A stretch of 58,025 nt of DNA from assembly GCA_002633005.1 (NCBI GenBank), contig NMRA01001088.1, positions 1 through 58,025 of the forward strand, written 5' to 3'. Positions within the stretch are counted from its first letter, which is position 1, and every line of letters starts with the position of its first letter. The position numbers were made by a program, and so were the translations under genes. The notes beneath the pieces are model-generated. The model ran no database searches, was not told the DNA's origin, and saw only the letters and a program-made list of their open reading frames with translations. The stretch is from Phoronis australis (Eukaryota > Phoronida > Phoronidae). Positions 23,601 through 38,600 of the stretch are shown in pieces.

Positions 23601-26600
23601 ATCTCATTATTCCTGCATCCTTGCGTGTTTCAGATTGTCGATCCAACCCTTGTCAAAATGGAGGCGAATGCAAAACCAACGAAATTGGTATGGCTTACTG
23701 TAAGTGTGGCAAGAGAATGTCGGGTCGTTGGTGCGAAAGAGGTAGGTTATTGTTAGGAGAGTTAGTTTTCACTTCTGCTTGCGCGAACGAAATATTCGTG
23801 CCCACGCGTTGGTTGCTGTAACTTCCACAGACCACTTGGGTGTTCACAAGCTCAAAAGAAAATTGGGACAAAATCGCCATCTTGTTCCATGATCTAGCAT
23901 CAGTTCTATAGCCATGCACGTGGAGAATCAGCGCGAGATTTTAAAAAAAACTGTAGCTCGACAATTTCGTTAAAACACAATCCTCTCATTTACTTTGTAC
24001 ATCACTGGTTGGGTTCAGAGCAGCTTAAAATAAACATAAGTTGTGCTGCCGTGGTGCTTTACAGTCACCAACGCTATAAATGGCAACGGACGAACGTGAA
24101 TCGAGGGAACGCCGCATAATTGACGTCTGTTGTAATGCCTTTCAGAGAAATTATACCTGGGACTGCTATAAGGGTGGGAAGGAACTCATCCAACCTGACG
24201 AAATACTCCTATCATCAACGATAATATACATATACTGTATGAGTAAAACAGTCCATGCGTAGCATCCACAAATCAATCGAAACAATTACCAGAAATTTTG
24301 GCTTCTTAGGTATCATGCCTGAAACCTTCACCAGTATTATGTCGTGCCGCTAGATGTCGCTAAGTGTAATACAGGGTTTTACATGCGGCTGAGTCTGTAA
24401 GCACCATCGTTTCTGTTCAAAGAATACGCTGTACAATTGTAAAATGCAGACGGCCTCCATAATTCTTCCTGTATAATCATTAGGCTCTGTGTCGACCAAA
24501 AGTGGCATCCGAACAATCTATTACATGATTTGTTGAGCAGCTTGATTTGTGAATGTAGACTTGTGGAACTTGCTTAAGAATTCTTTATTTGGAGCTCTTG
24601 TAGGCCTAACTGACTTTTTCATAAGCTTTTTTCCTCGTCCTCTATCTGTTTCCTTAGTGTGTAACTAAAAATTTTCACTTTCACCGTCATGTACATGTAG
24701 GACCTCTTGTAAGAGCCACATGGAATACGGTGTACCATTCCACTGGTGTCTTCCTCAGAACATCTAAGATCATTCAGGTGAATCGGTTCTCGTCTAGTCT
24801 AATTGTTGAGGCCGGTTTCATGGCATTCGCGATGTTCAATCTTCTTATATGCTTTCCACATACGTGATGAGTACTATTCCTCCCTGCTGGCATTTACGAG
24901 GTTCAGAAATTTTCTTCTTGGGAGGAAATATCGTCAACGCTGTTCATTCCAAGGGATTCGAAAGGCGAACAAGAGACTCTCAAGTAGTTCAAACAATTAA
25001 ACGATGCACTGATCAATGTTGGTTTAGAGAAGGGTAAGGTTAGCGTGATACTTGATAAATCTGAGTATGAAAGCAAGGACAGCAATGTTCTCAGTGACGC
25101 TGACACTTTTGAACAGTTAAGGACTGAGCCTACAGGTACAATACCTACAAGAGTAAAATAATTGGTCATCTTCAGTCCCTGAAATGAGATCTCATTGCAA
25201 TGATTTTACCTCTGAAAGTGTACCTTATTACTGAAAATCATAAGGGATCGTTCGAATAGCGAAGATACTCCGTGTCAGAGGACTAACTTATGGCAAAGGG
25301 GTATTATCATACTGTTGAACCTTGAACTTAATATGACATATTTTCTGTATGGTGACAGAAATAGGGCGCAGTTATGGTTAGCTCTGTATCAGTCTTAATC
25401 CCTTCGACAGTCTAAAATTCACATGTGAGGGGGTCGAAAAGTTGTTAAGATACCTCAAAAAGGAGTCTCGAATTTTCGAATTGTCTTTTAGTTTGGTTTG
25501 TATGACAAATTAACTAAAAAAATGTAAAGTTTTTTTTTAATATTTTTTTTTGAGACTGCTGAATGAATATTAAGTTTGGAAAGTTTCAGCGAAATTCACT
25601 TAGCCGTTTTCGAGAACTCGTGTTCCTAAGTTCAAATTAAGCGATTTGCCGAAGCTGAGGAAAGGCCGATTAAGTTGAGAAACGTGAACATCTCAAGGTC
25701 TTCGGTTAATTGTTCAGTGGTTATCTTCTTTTCCGTTAATATAGCCTATGCAAACCTTAACCATATTCGCTATTTCAACATTCACTGGCTATGTCACCTG
25801 AATTTGCAATGCATTATTCCCTTAGTCACCACTAAAACGGTTAGAGTTTGAATGTGAGGCTTCCCGTATCTCTTTTTATCTAGGTCAGAAGGCGGACTCA
25901 ACAATAAGTAGGCCAACAGTCCATTGTAAACACACCACCCGCCGGGGAGAATAATATCGAGAAAGCAAGTACGAAACGGGCAATAGAAATCGAATCGGTG
26001 ATTAATGCGCGCTGTGAGCACGAGATCAAAACAGGGAAAAGTCAAATTACCGATCAAATTAATGACCTTTGGGGAGGATAAACAGCTTGCTTTGTTAGTG
26101 AACACTAAGTCAAAGCGACAGTTCAGCCACTATTCGTACTCCTTCTCAACGGCGTATGCATGCAGACGTACAACTATATTTTATCGTTTTCCGCGCATCT
26201 TTCTATGCTGTGTACACCTCGTTGACTAGATTTTTAGCGGCACAGTGAATGAAAAGACTGGGGCCGGGGGATTAGATTTGAGTGGCAGCCCTATAACCTT
26301 TGTCCTCGGATAAGTAGTAAACAAATTTCCACACGGCTTTGCGGTTTCAAGGTCGTTCTGCTAACTGTTTTTTTTTCTCATTACATGATATAAATTTCGT
26401 ATTTGAAGTTTCCCAATTATGTAGATAAGGTATTTTACTTGGCATTTGTAAAAGGTTGTAAAAATGGCCAATCTTTATGAATAAGGTTTGAGATATCCGT
26501 AATGATAAGTGTTAGTTTCTGCGTGCTTCTTGTTCAGTAAATGGCAAGTGGACCGAGTGGGGAAGTTGGACATCTTGTCAAAGTCGATGTAGTGTCCAAA

Positions 26601-29600
26601 CCAGGTGGCGACAGTGTACCAATCCGTCTCCAGCCAATGGCGGACGAGGCTGCTACGGACCGGATACCAGCTTCAAACCTTGTGGAACCTGGCCCTGTTC
26701 AGGTGATGCGAGTTTGCACTAATTAAAAGCAATGATGTATGAAACAGTAGAATTTACTCACTGAACCAGCAAGTATCTCCATCTAGCGTTTGATCACGAC
26801 ACCATACTACTTCCACCCGAAATGCTAAATAATGCCAAACCGTTCAGCTCCATTATTTGAACCTGTTCTCCAGTAATAACATATTATCTGTTGTTCCCAA
26901 GTCCAGAAAGCCTGGATAAGAAACATGTCAATCAATTTTTAAAATGTATTCATAAAGAGGGCCAATACACAAAATATCGATACATAGCACCTTTAAGTAC
27001 ATTACAACTAAGTTTTGTAATTGAACTCGAAACGGGACGGGGCGTATTTGCCTTTCCAGTTATCGATTGCGACTGAATGAACGATTGATGATTTTTTAAA
27101 ATTGGTACAAGGAAGTAATCTTATGGAAAATTACAGTGAAGGTCACACCTTCTTTTATCCTATACGCGTAATTGTATGGCCTGAAATACAGGTCTTATTT
27201 TGAGGTTTGATATAGAAGAACCACTTTTCCATATTCAACGCGCCAAAATTCCCTCCAGTGCACACAATGCACTAAATTGGTTCTCAAAACAATCAAAATA
27301 CGTCGAGCCCAAAAGCAAAACTACAACTTCTGTAAACACTGTACTTTTGTCAATTTCACGATAAATTTCTTAATACCTTCTACCTGAAAATGATAAGAAA
27401 AGCGCGCAAGGGGAATTTTAAGAAGCGTCTGAACGGGCATCAGCCACAACGTCTGGGTGTTCTGCACAGATGTTACTCAGCAAAGACAAGAAAAATCGTC
27501 AGAAATGTAAGCAAACTTTAACTTAGAAATAGATTTAGCTCAATGCAAAACTCTGATGAAAATACTGAAAATCGCAGATATGCACCCGGCCCCAAGCCTG
27601 TAGCTGGTGTAAAATACAACTTGACTGCCGTGACATGCAGGCTGCAAAAATTCATTCGTAAAATTTTGCGTGCACGTATACGTGTCACGCGATTTGCGAT
27701 CCTCATTGATAAAAGATGAAAAATGACACCAAAACAAGCGGGGCAATCTGTGTAAACCCGCTTCTTTAAAGAACCCTCAGTAGGGCGCATAGGATAAATA
27801 GGTTACACAACCCCTACGGTACGTGTTTGTACCAGTGTGTTATTCTATCTCGATTCGTGATATGCGTGATATCACGAATCTCGATATAATAACCACTGGT
27901 ACAAACACGTACGTTGTAGGCCTATAACCTAAATTTATACCATGCTTGGCGTGGTCTGTTGTATACACTTAAGCACTTGTCTTAAAGTCGCTGTTTTGTG
28001 TATCGGGAATAACTGAAGTTGATGAATATTAAGTACACAACTTTCACGTTTTATATCTAAATTAAGTGTCATATTCCTGCCAGGTTCCGCAATTTGCACC
28101 TTCGATAAGTACGGCACTCACTTTGGAACAACACGTTGTTCATTCAGACAAAGCCAACGGGACAATGGAAACTTTTACGAAGGGTCGTACTCGAACTTCA
28201 ATCAGTATAATTCAGATCGCCAGCCCAGCGTGGATCACACTTACGGATTTCAGTTCTTGAGCAAAACAACCGGCCCAAGACGTTATCTGTGGTCAGGACC
28301 TCATTATACACCAGGATCGTGGACCAACGTGCGTCTAAAACCCAACGATAAAATCAGTCTTGAAGGATTGATACTCTCTCAGCACAGCGCCTACTGTGTC
28401 CGTTTCTACTATATTATACTAGGTTTGTGCGTTTTAGTTAAACTAGTAGTCTCAAGATGGTTTAGTTATTTCCATAAAGCTGTATAGCTACAATGCGAGT
28501 TTGGGGAGATCACAATGCTTTGCATCGCTTATCTCGTGACCTATTTTCTTCCAGTCTCATGCCTGTCATCAGAAACAACTCATCAGGTATTTTCGTCAAT
28601 TCAAATTTCATGCGGAACACCTCGGCCGTTTTCTTAGACTCAAATTTTCTCTCAGAAGTGAACTTTATCTGCCCATATGCCAACTTAAGTCCTATGGTCA
28701 GTAACTGTCCACTTTAGACACGTGACGTACGCACGCGAGCAGATAACGTTGGTTTACCTCCCAGTGGAAAGCAGAGGCTACAAAAATATTGAACACATCG
28801 AAAATTTTCTTTTCCTAGCCTCACATCATTGTCCTTTGGAAGTGTTTCATTTCTGGGCGCGTGAGAAATTTTATTCAATTCGGCAAACGAAATTGAACTT
28901 GAGACGGATAAAGCATGCGAAAGCGCTTGCGTTTTAGTCAGCATGTGAACTCGTATACAATAAGTACCACAACTCGATTTCTTAAATTTTAGGTCGTATG
29001 CTTGTTGGTATCAACCTTTACTATTCGTCAAACGGACGGCGAGGCGATCAGATTTATAACGCTTACCGGAATACGAAATCTTTAGCTGCGGATTGGAAAT
29101 GGGAGTTATATGAGCATGAGATTGATCCGAATTCTGAAAATTCAAGGATCCGTTTTCCACTTGAGGTATGACATAAATGCATGCTAGAGGTGTTGAAGAA
29201 TGTGTAATTGCTAAAGGCATACCTTATGTTGTACTTCTCCTGTTATGCGATTGGTAGCGCTTAAATCTGCATTTTCATTGATTAGCAAGCCTAAAATGAA
29301 AATCGAACTAATCATTTTAAGCTCATAAACCAACGTGACCTCATAACATTCCTTACAGTGATAGGATTCTATTTCTGTCACCAACAGAAACACAGAAGCC
29401 ATTAGCGACTAAAAAAACACTTCAGAGTGCATTGTGATTGGTCAGCCAGAAAAGGCGTATATGCACCTTGCCTATGATTTTAGTTGCCAGTTTATTCGGC
29501 AATAATTCATTGTCGGATAAGCGTGGTAAAGTTGTTCAATCCAAAAGCGTTTCGGTGTTCAATGAAATCGACATCGACGGGCCAGGAGCGACATACAGCC

Positions 29601-32600
29601 GTACGAGTGCAGCACCAGTGGACAACTGAGCCGCGTTCCTCAAACGCAAGACACTAACAAAGTTACATCGCAATGCAGGGCAATATCTAGGGGAGAATTG
29701 CGTGGTCGTGTGTTTTCGTGAACTTTTATGAGTCCACGGAACGCAGCAAGCAATGATCCTTATTTTCCGATACTCAGTAATGAGAAGGTTTTAAAACTTC
29801 TAAGTTAAAACATTCGAGAACACTGTAAATAATGAGAAGACAGTTACGATCTTAAATACATGTAGGCGTAACCTTAAGCAAACTCATCTATTGGCCGGTA
29901 TAACCGATTCCCCAAAACACCAAAACATAACAGCGTCCATCTGTGCGAGGGCTCACAATCGTAACTTACAAGGAGTAATCCTAAGCTCTGAAAGCGATGG
30001 CTATCAAAGTCACTTTTACAAGGTTTTAGTGAAGTGAAGGCATTACCTTCCTGGCATAATTACAGCGCTATACCAAATACAGGTAATAATTCTCATTTTA
30101 TAGGTTTGGCCTTGTTCATTTGGATAGGTAAAAAAACAATCTGCCTGATTTTTATTAGTTTTCACAAATTGTGTCTTAGATTGTAATCAGCGCTTTGAAA
30201 GGCCAAGGACGAGGATACGCTAACATAGACGACATTGTAGTCACTCGAGGAAAATGTCCAAGTAAGCCGGCTCCGTCCACCCAGCCTCCGCCTACTGCCA
30301 GACCGCCGCCGACAGGTAGGGTGCAGTAAGACAAGAAGGGGCATTGTGATCGGCTGTATTTTTAACCGTGCTCTGTGAAAGCCTGTTCTGTTTTCTTGCT
30401 CAATGTTAACAAGCTTTGTCTAAGTGCTTTACAACTTGCGAAGCAGTAGGCAGAATTTGTTCTCACAGATTATTCAGCCAGGATTACTTTTTAAGCAGGT
30501 GGCTTTGAAAAACCTGAATTCTCCACTTAAATGAACGATATTACTACTGGCGAACTATGAAGTGATATTTATTCTTTTCATTTAATTATGCAATGGACAA
30601 ATGTTTCGATGAGTGTATTTCAAACATATAACTATGTACCCCAGGTTTGAAGAAGTCACTTGTTAATGACGAAGTGAGCAAGTCTTGGTTTTTAAAATCA
30701 TTAAACCATTGGTATAATGACCGTATCATTTCAAAAATGAAGTATGTTGACAAAAACATGTCTATTACATTTAGCCATTGCCAAGCAAACTTTAAAAAAT
30801 ACAATTTACTGTTACCTTCAGTTGCCCATTTAAACCCGAAATCCAGGGAAGTGCATTTTGTCATATTCGCTATCACCTGCATGGGCTGCGAGTGATTTCG
30901 CTGGTCGTTTTGTCGGAAGGCAACTAATAAAAAGAGGTCGGAAACAAGATAATGGCCTGAATCATAAAGGAAGACGGTGAGAAGTTTTGTCCTCGCTTAG
31001 TGACCCTTCAAGCCTTACGAGGTCCAGCGTCGGTGTAATCTGTTTGATAATATTTGGACAGTGTTTTTATTTTGATTACTGTGGACATGTTCAATAGTGT
31101 TGGGCATGTTTACGTCACTAGAGATGAATTTCTGATGGTAATGGATCATTATAAGCCAAAACGTTTTTCGTGATTGAAAATGATTCTGCGCTAGGAAATC
31201 GGGAATCTCATGATCCAAGTTAACGTGGCCAGTATCTGTGGAAATTGTATACGAATATGTTCATAGTCTAGTGCAACAAAAACTATGTATCGTATTTATA
31301 AGAGTCATAATTGGAAGATGAATTTTTATATGCACTTGCAGTCCAAACCTCTGTTTCATACATGTGCGATTCCGCAGAACACATTAAAGTGTTTTATTAG
31401 AAAAATCGCCCCATCAGAAAATCTTCAGAAGTCCAGGTAGTCTTGTTTTATGCTGCTGATATGAGAACAAAACAGTTTTGCTCACCTTAAACAAGTCTGA
31501 GATTTATCCCAAATAAATGGACCCAAGGAAAGAATTTCAGTCAACATCAAGAAAACCACCGATACACCAAAGCAAGGCAATGAGTAGTCCCGTTATCTCA
31601 GTGCCACTCGATGTTGCCTTGCAGCTGGGTATTTTTTAAAACGACAATGAAAAAAACTACCAATGCCCTGATCACAGCAGAATTCACTTTCTATTTTTGT
31701 AAACTAAGAAAACTATCTGCAAATTTCAAAATCAACAATTTAAAAGACAAGTCAGTGGCATAGCAAACTGTGCTGAGACCAGGCAACCTTGATGAGAACC
31801 GCTGCAGTTATAATAAAGCATAAAATTATTATAACCATGCATCCCCAAAAATAGTGTAGAACTGAATTATTGACGAATTATGCGTATCTCTTCTACTACG
31901 GCAGACTTGGAGCGTAATAAGTCCAGTCAAATGATAATGCTTATGTTTCGGGTAATAGTGTTCAGTCACGATATTGGTGGACGTACATAGGGACGGTCAG
32001 TCCTTTACGATCAAAACATAAACAAAAACGTTAACTCGAGAATGAACTCTTCGACAGCACTGTGGGAAGGGAAGTTGGGAGTATACTTCATTTTCTGTCA
32101 GTTCATAACTCAATTGTAGAAGTTGACCATGTCGTCATTGTAATTACCGTTATGGTTCTTAACCTTGTTCTTTGTAACGAATCACGTCCGGATCATATAA
32201 AATTTATAAGCATGCACTAGCGTTCCTGTTTTTGCGGAGTTGTTGATACTCGGACAAGTGTGTTTCGAACGGTATTTACATTCCTCATTTAATGCAGTTT
32301 CCTCTAAACATGTATCTCTTCATTCTTCCTCTTTTAGGGGGTGCATGTTTGAACACACACGATACAAGTCAGTGCAATGGTTGGGCCACCAGAGGAGAAT
32401 GCGAAAAAAACAGGACATGGATGCGTACGAACTGCGCGCTGGCTTGCGGCGTCTGTAGTAAGCTATGGATTCTTTAGAGATTAGAAGATTAAATGAGAAA
32501 CTTAAAACTACCAACTCATACGCTTACTTGTTAAATGCCGTGCACTTTGAACTCTGTCCACTCACTTCTCATTTTCGTGTCAGGTTTGATGAAAGTTAAG

Positions 32601-35600
32601 GGTGTAACGTTTGGTATGAGGTACCTACATGTACTTGTGAACCAATAAGTTTTGTATTGCTAGGTAACTACAGCAATTGTATGCCGTTATTCAAAATTAA
32701 ATTTTGTATCCCCATAAGAATAGAACCTTTTCGACTATGGTCACACATTGAATCTTGGCTTTTCTCCCAAATCTGATATTTTTTACCCCACTTGTATCAT
32801 CTGAGTTCACCACAACAGACTCATTCTATCGATTTTCTTTTTAAGGCACTCAACAACCGCCAACAGTTCCACCAACAGGTAAATATGTTAAGCTGGATTC
32901 AAACTGTGATTGAAGAACTAATTAAACAGTGTACGTACCGGATGATTCACGACTACAAAAAAGTCGTTTCATATGCATAACCAGGGTTTGGTCAAACATG
33001 ACAACAACGCTGATTAACTCCGTTAAGGTAGTTGTTGAATTCCTTTGGACGACTGCATCGTTGTTTTTCTTAATGCACTGCACATTTCATTAAAACAATT
33101 CAAACTATACACATGTACGTATTTAGTCGACTCAGATCGTCCTGGCTTTTATTGCATTTTATGAATAACTTGGCAATAAAATAACTGCATTATGAAATTC
33201 TTGTTCGTCGCGAAAGGAGGTCTATAAGACCAGGGTCCATTTTCTTTAACACAAACATCTGTCGATCGAAGTTAACGGATCACGTTCTTCACTTATACTA
33301 AATGGGAATGTCTCGCGAAGTATTACATGATCTTGCGTTTTTATGTCTACGAAACTCAAGCCTGGGCGAGATTTAAGTGATGATTACAAGACTTGTGCAG
33401 TGAAATTTTGTTGAAATCAGCAGTTGTTTGTGATTGGTTTTGACGTAAAATAGAGGGACAGACGCCAAAAAACAGACTCGAAAACAACAAAAATGGCCTC
33501 TAGGTGGCGCAAACTACGAATCCATCCCAAAACGGGAGGATTGACCGGACAATGAAAGTCGTGGCTTGAGAGAGTGGCCATTAACACTAAAGAGAAAACA
33601 GTCACGCGTTTAACCAAAACGACAATTGTTCTATTAAGCAGGGTACACGACTAATTAAAGCCATTGAAAATGTAGCTGTCACAAAAACTACTTTGTCACC
33701 AATCATATTTGTTCGCTAGTTCTACTTGCTTGTTATTAGAAATCGACTCCATCGTCCTTTTTAAATATTTAGCGTTCACCTGTGCACTAATTGTTTTGAT
33801 ATTTCCACCAGTGGGCCCTTGTGGGAACAAACACAACACAGAGGAGTGTCTTTCATGGGCTGCCAGTGGCGAATGTGATAAGAACTCCAACTGGATGCAC
33901 GTTAACTGCGCACTGGCCTGCGGAAAATGTAGTAAGTATAAAGTTCCGCGCCTGAATTCAAAGGGGGCCTGAGCACGTATACTTGCTGTTTTGGTATTGC
34001 GACACTAGATAAATATAAACTGGCTTCTACGCTTGTCGATAGTTAGATCACCCTCTGTGATTTTGGATCTGGGCCCGAGTTCACTGTCGAGTCGGAATAC
34101 ACGTCTCTTGACGTCATCTGAAACCGGTGCTTTCCCAGCATCACCTGAACAACTGAAATGGACGGGGATTCTTTTCACAGCCACCTTCCGTCAGGTAAAA
34201 TTTGCTAAAATCCTTCATTTATCACCAACGCCACCTGGCGACAGGCTTTGGGAGGTTTTCTAACCATGCAGAAACAGAATATAACCAATTTTATTATTTG
34301 TGGCCTTCTGGTTGCTTTTATAAAAGTTCATTGGTCGCTTGAAGTCAAATACATGTATTTCGTCCTTTGTCATGAGCGCTTAACTGAATACATGTGTGTT
34401 TCTGTGTGTAAACATAGAACAATAGCCGTGGAATGCCAACTTTGATTTCGCGCTCCTGAGGTTGCGCCGCGAATACGTGGCATTTGTTTGCATTGATTTG
34501 TTCCGGTGTTGATAACATTGCTTTGGAATTTGCTGGCAACGAAACTTTTCGCAACTTTTAGTCGTTTTCAAACGAATCCCGTCAGAGTCATGAAAGCCCT
34601 TCGTCAGTTCTTAATGTGGAATGTTTTTTCCAGAAACAAAAGATAAATAGTTTATTTCATAAACTATTATCATTTCGCATACCTGACAGGTTGAAAGTAT
34701 TTTTTAATTCTAACTACCATGAGTGTTAACAAAATGCGAAATATAACAGGGTGTAATAGTAACGTAAACTGAAAATGAACTATAGAGGCTATCTAAATTA
34801 CTAATTAAACGTTCAGGGAAAACTTAAAACATGTCTACCCTATCAAGATAACGATTTTTAGAATGTGAATCCCTCACAGTTGCTGTGAAGCATTTAGTAA
34901 GGGATTCACCCAACATTATACATCATTCTGAATTAATTGGACCTTCGATGTCGTTTGATACACTTCTTCAGTAACAATTCAAGATCCAGATATTTTCAAA
35001 AATATGATGAACTAAATACTACAACTACCAATCCGAAATTTTCAAATTAATGCTTTGATAGATAAAAATTAGCAAACTTCTATTGTGTAGGTTTGAATGA
35101 TATTCTGGATAGATCATTACATAGGTTGCAGTGTAGCACATTCCTTAGTAGTTTGTAAATAAACTCATTTCTTCAAAAAATAAAAATTAGTGATCCTGAC
35201 ACGTGAGTGTGTAAACAAGAGAGATTGGAACAAATTTTTATGATTACTGTTTTTCTAAAACAGTGGAATCTGGAAATTAACGATATCTATGACAAACTGA
35301 AAAATGAGCAACTGTTCCATATTTGTAATCATCCGTGAATGAAAAGAGGGACAACTGTATTGAAAGCCGGGACTTCTGGATAAAAGGGGGCATCTGGAAC
35401 TATACCAAAACGCAAGGGCGAAATTTTCTCCGAAACACACAGCCTTTTTGCCGAACGGATGATGTTACACCCAAAATCGCACCACGGCTTTTTTGTTATT
35501 TTTCAAGTCGATTGGGCAAAAACTCGTGTTAGGAAGATAGTGCGATGCCGCGTGGGAATTTTCAGTAGTTTAGGATAATATGCCAGTATCGCCGTGTCAA

Positions 35601-38600
35601 GAAGCGGGACACTTAAATTGTGTGGCGGGATGGCGGGAAAAATTCAAAAAGGGATAGTCGCACAAAAACGGGAAAATTAGCAAGTGCAATGTACACTGTC
35701 TGCAACACAAACAATTGGATTGGAGTTTTTGCAAGGTAAACTTTTCATTTCATTTTTTAAATTTTATTTCACGGCTATAGGTAAACATTACACTGATCAG
35801 AAATGGATTTAACAAAAAAGTATCTGCACAAATGACATACAATAGAAGCTATCAAAAGGAGTAATAATTTATGCGAACACACACACACACACGGGCGCAC
35901 GCACACAGATACACGCACACACACACACGCGCGCGCGCGCGCGCACACACACACACTTGCTTGATTCTGACACACTTCCTCTAAGGACAAATTTGTATTT
36001 AAATTGATTTTTTCTTCAGAGTGGTTTCATTATATGAATGTTGCAGGAGCCATCTGTCAATTTAATTTGTACCCTTCAATGTAAACGTAGAGTGTTGGAA
36101 CATCCACGACACCGCGGCGTGTGACAGATGGGCTGCAAGAGGGGAGTGTGTCAAAAACCCCCGATGGATGTTACCGAATTGTGCACTGGCGTGCGACGAA
36201 TGCGGTCAGTACTTGGTTAAGTATTTACTGCGACACTATTAAGATAGTTTATGCGAAAAAATAAGCGTTTCAGTCAAATGGATAGAACGAATAATGACAA
36301 AATATTTCCAACAGTCATTTTTGTACGTGGATTTATTAAGTCACTTTAATCTGCGAGTTCATGTTGAGTACGCGCCATGAGTAGAAAATGCACGTGTTTC
36401 GGCTTTTTCAATTCTGCACCTTGATCCAGTCAAATGAAAACATAGTACAATATAGTTACCTAATAGAAATGTCCGATATCCCGGTGTAAGATCACACGTT
36501 TCGTTCGCAAGAGTTCTAAAGATATCCACATGCATTGTAAGCGTGATCACTGACTTACTCCAAAGTATCTTTCGTCTAAGGAACGTCTGCCTGATGATGT
36601 ACATGTATGCAGTAAGGCCGTTCTGTAATTTCATAGCACCACTTCCATTCTAAGATATTTACTCACAATGCACGTCAATCTGCTTTTTCACATACAAGTG
36701 TACTGAAAGTCAGTATCTCATACCCTAATAATTCATGGAATTCATCTGTGTAATTCAGACAAACTTGTATTGAGTTACAATGTTGTCACTGAGAAATTGG
36801 CCAAAAGGGGAAATATCAGTGCTGGGTGTGCTCCCCTTAACTGTAGTGCCCGTCTGTCCATTTTTCTATCTCAGCAAATGAGGAAATTTCGATTCAGGAC
36901 CGGTCTATTGATAACATGCAATGCGTTCTCCTGGGAAAGAGAAGAAACAAACCCAGACCAGGAGAATGGACACTTTGTGGCCAAACAAGTTCAGGTTTCG
37001 TAATTGGGAGTATACCTGCATAATAAAATGGATCCGAATTCAAAAGCTGTGGTTTTAAAAGAGAGAACATCTTCTATTACGGTACAGGTCCGAGACCACA
37101 GCCAACGACACCTGCGCCAAGGACTGTTTCCCCCTCTGGAGGTAATGTTCAAACTACGTCGTGACGAGTAAAGTGACCTAGTGAACCTAGAGGGAGCCAA
37201 TTCCTTAGTTTCTTGAAACGTCGAAAAATCTTGGCTATTTATTACTTTTGTATAGTTGATATTCCTTTAAAGTTTGTTTGTCACTTCCAATTAACGATGT
37301 GTAATAAATACATGTATATCGGTAGCTGGAGAAACGTCCAAATTTGACTACAGTACCTTCGGAAGGTCATATCTCTGAAATGGCTGATCGGATTCTCATG
37401 AAACTTTCACATACTATACTTTATTTAATGCTCTCGTATGGCACCTTATCAAAAATTGGAGGCATTTTACGGTTTGCACAAACCGGAAACTAAACAATAT
37501 TTCAGAAAACGGTGATAGTGTTTTGAGATTTCACCTTGAACATTTACAGGTGTATGTCAAGCGACAATTGGCCACGCTATTAATGCCGTTGTTTTGCTAT
37601 GAATATACCTTTCTATTTTGGCAAAGTTTACTAAAAGGTCTGGTTACTTGGCCGGTTTAATGATAATCAGTTCAAGGTCAAATGTAAATCCTACTGGCAT
37701 TTTATTTCAGAAAACATATAGTTTTACTGAAGTTGGTATCTCCACTTGCATGTATGTAGGTTTTGTGGCTGAAAGTATAGACTTGTCGATAAGGTCATAC
37801 ATGTACATAATCCTAACTGGGCTGCACTAATATGGAGAAGCCAAACAAACTAGTTTCCTGTTCGAAGTATAACTTGGTTGACAGCGTGTACTGAACATGT
37901 ATTGCCTTTGTCTTTTTCTTATCATTTATTTTTGGCCAGCTTGTAATACTCCTCTGATGCAGACCGGAGTTGTGCCGGACAACAAAATATGGGTATCTGG
38001 TCACATCGGACAATGCCCTAGGTCACACGCCATACTGAACAGTCAAAAGACCGTCAATGGATTACCACCGTGTTACGCGTGGTGTACGATGTCTCTTGCC
38101 GATCCATGGATACATGTGACATTAGACATCAGGTGAATGGATGGATATGAAATAAATATTTCAACAGACACTTTTTCGTTATATGAAGTAACCGAACACG
38201 TTGCATAATAATCCAGCATTTGATTACTATTTTGTAAGCAAGTCATGACGTTTGTTTTGAAAAGGTAGCGCAAATAAAAGTCAGGTTAGACTACATTTTT
38301 ACACGTACATGGACTCGGTCAGTTCACTGACCTGCCAGATGGAATGTTGAGTAACTCCCCTATCAAAAAAAGGTGCGGCCAAAGAGCAACTCGAGTTCTG
38401 GTAATGATAGCTGTTTTACCTTTTCACGTGCGAAGGTACATATTTTAGAGATTAGACGACCAAAATTTCTCCATATTTTAGATACCGAATTACGGCTGTC
38501 GAAGTTCAGGGACGCGGTGATGAGAATTATCACATAAATACCTTCGAACTTAAGTACAGCAACAATGGTCGCTACTGGAGTTTCTACGAGGATAGGACGA

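Larger units (their letters stand above)
20876..23633. other. Intron 10, carries Kolobok-like copy 1
   Basis: 2.76 kb, of which 1.95 kb is the transposon at 21023-22971. The remainder has no recognisable feature. Confidence 0.75.

Noticed and set aside
34125-34260. Possible linker exon between ShKT 2 and ShKT 3
   Set aside because: Candidate acceptors (TTCCCAG, TTCACAG) with the donor GTAAAA give a wrong exit phase, and the Pro/Thr stretch near 34225 is followed by GC rather than GT.
32338-36204. ShKT exons as venom toxin genes
   Set aside because: They are embedded in phase as tail modules of a protease and lack the Lys-Tyr pair of channel-blocking peptides.
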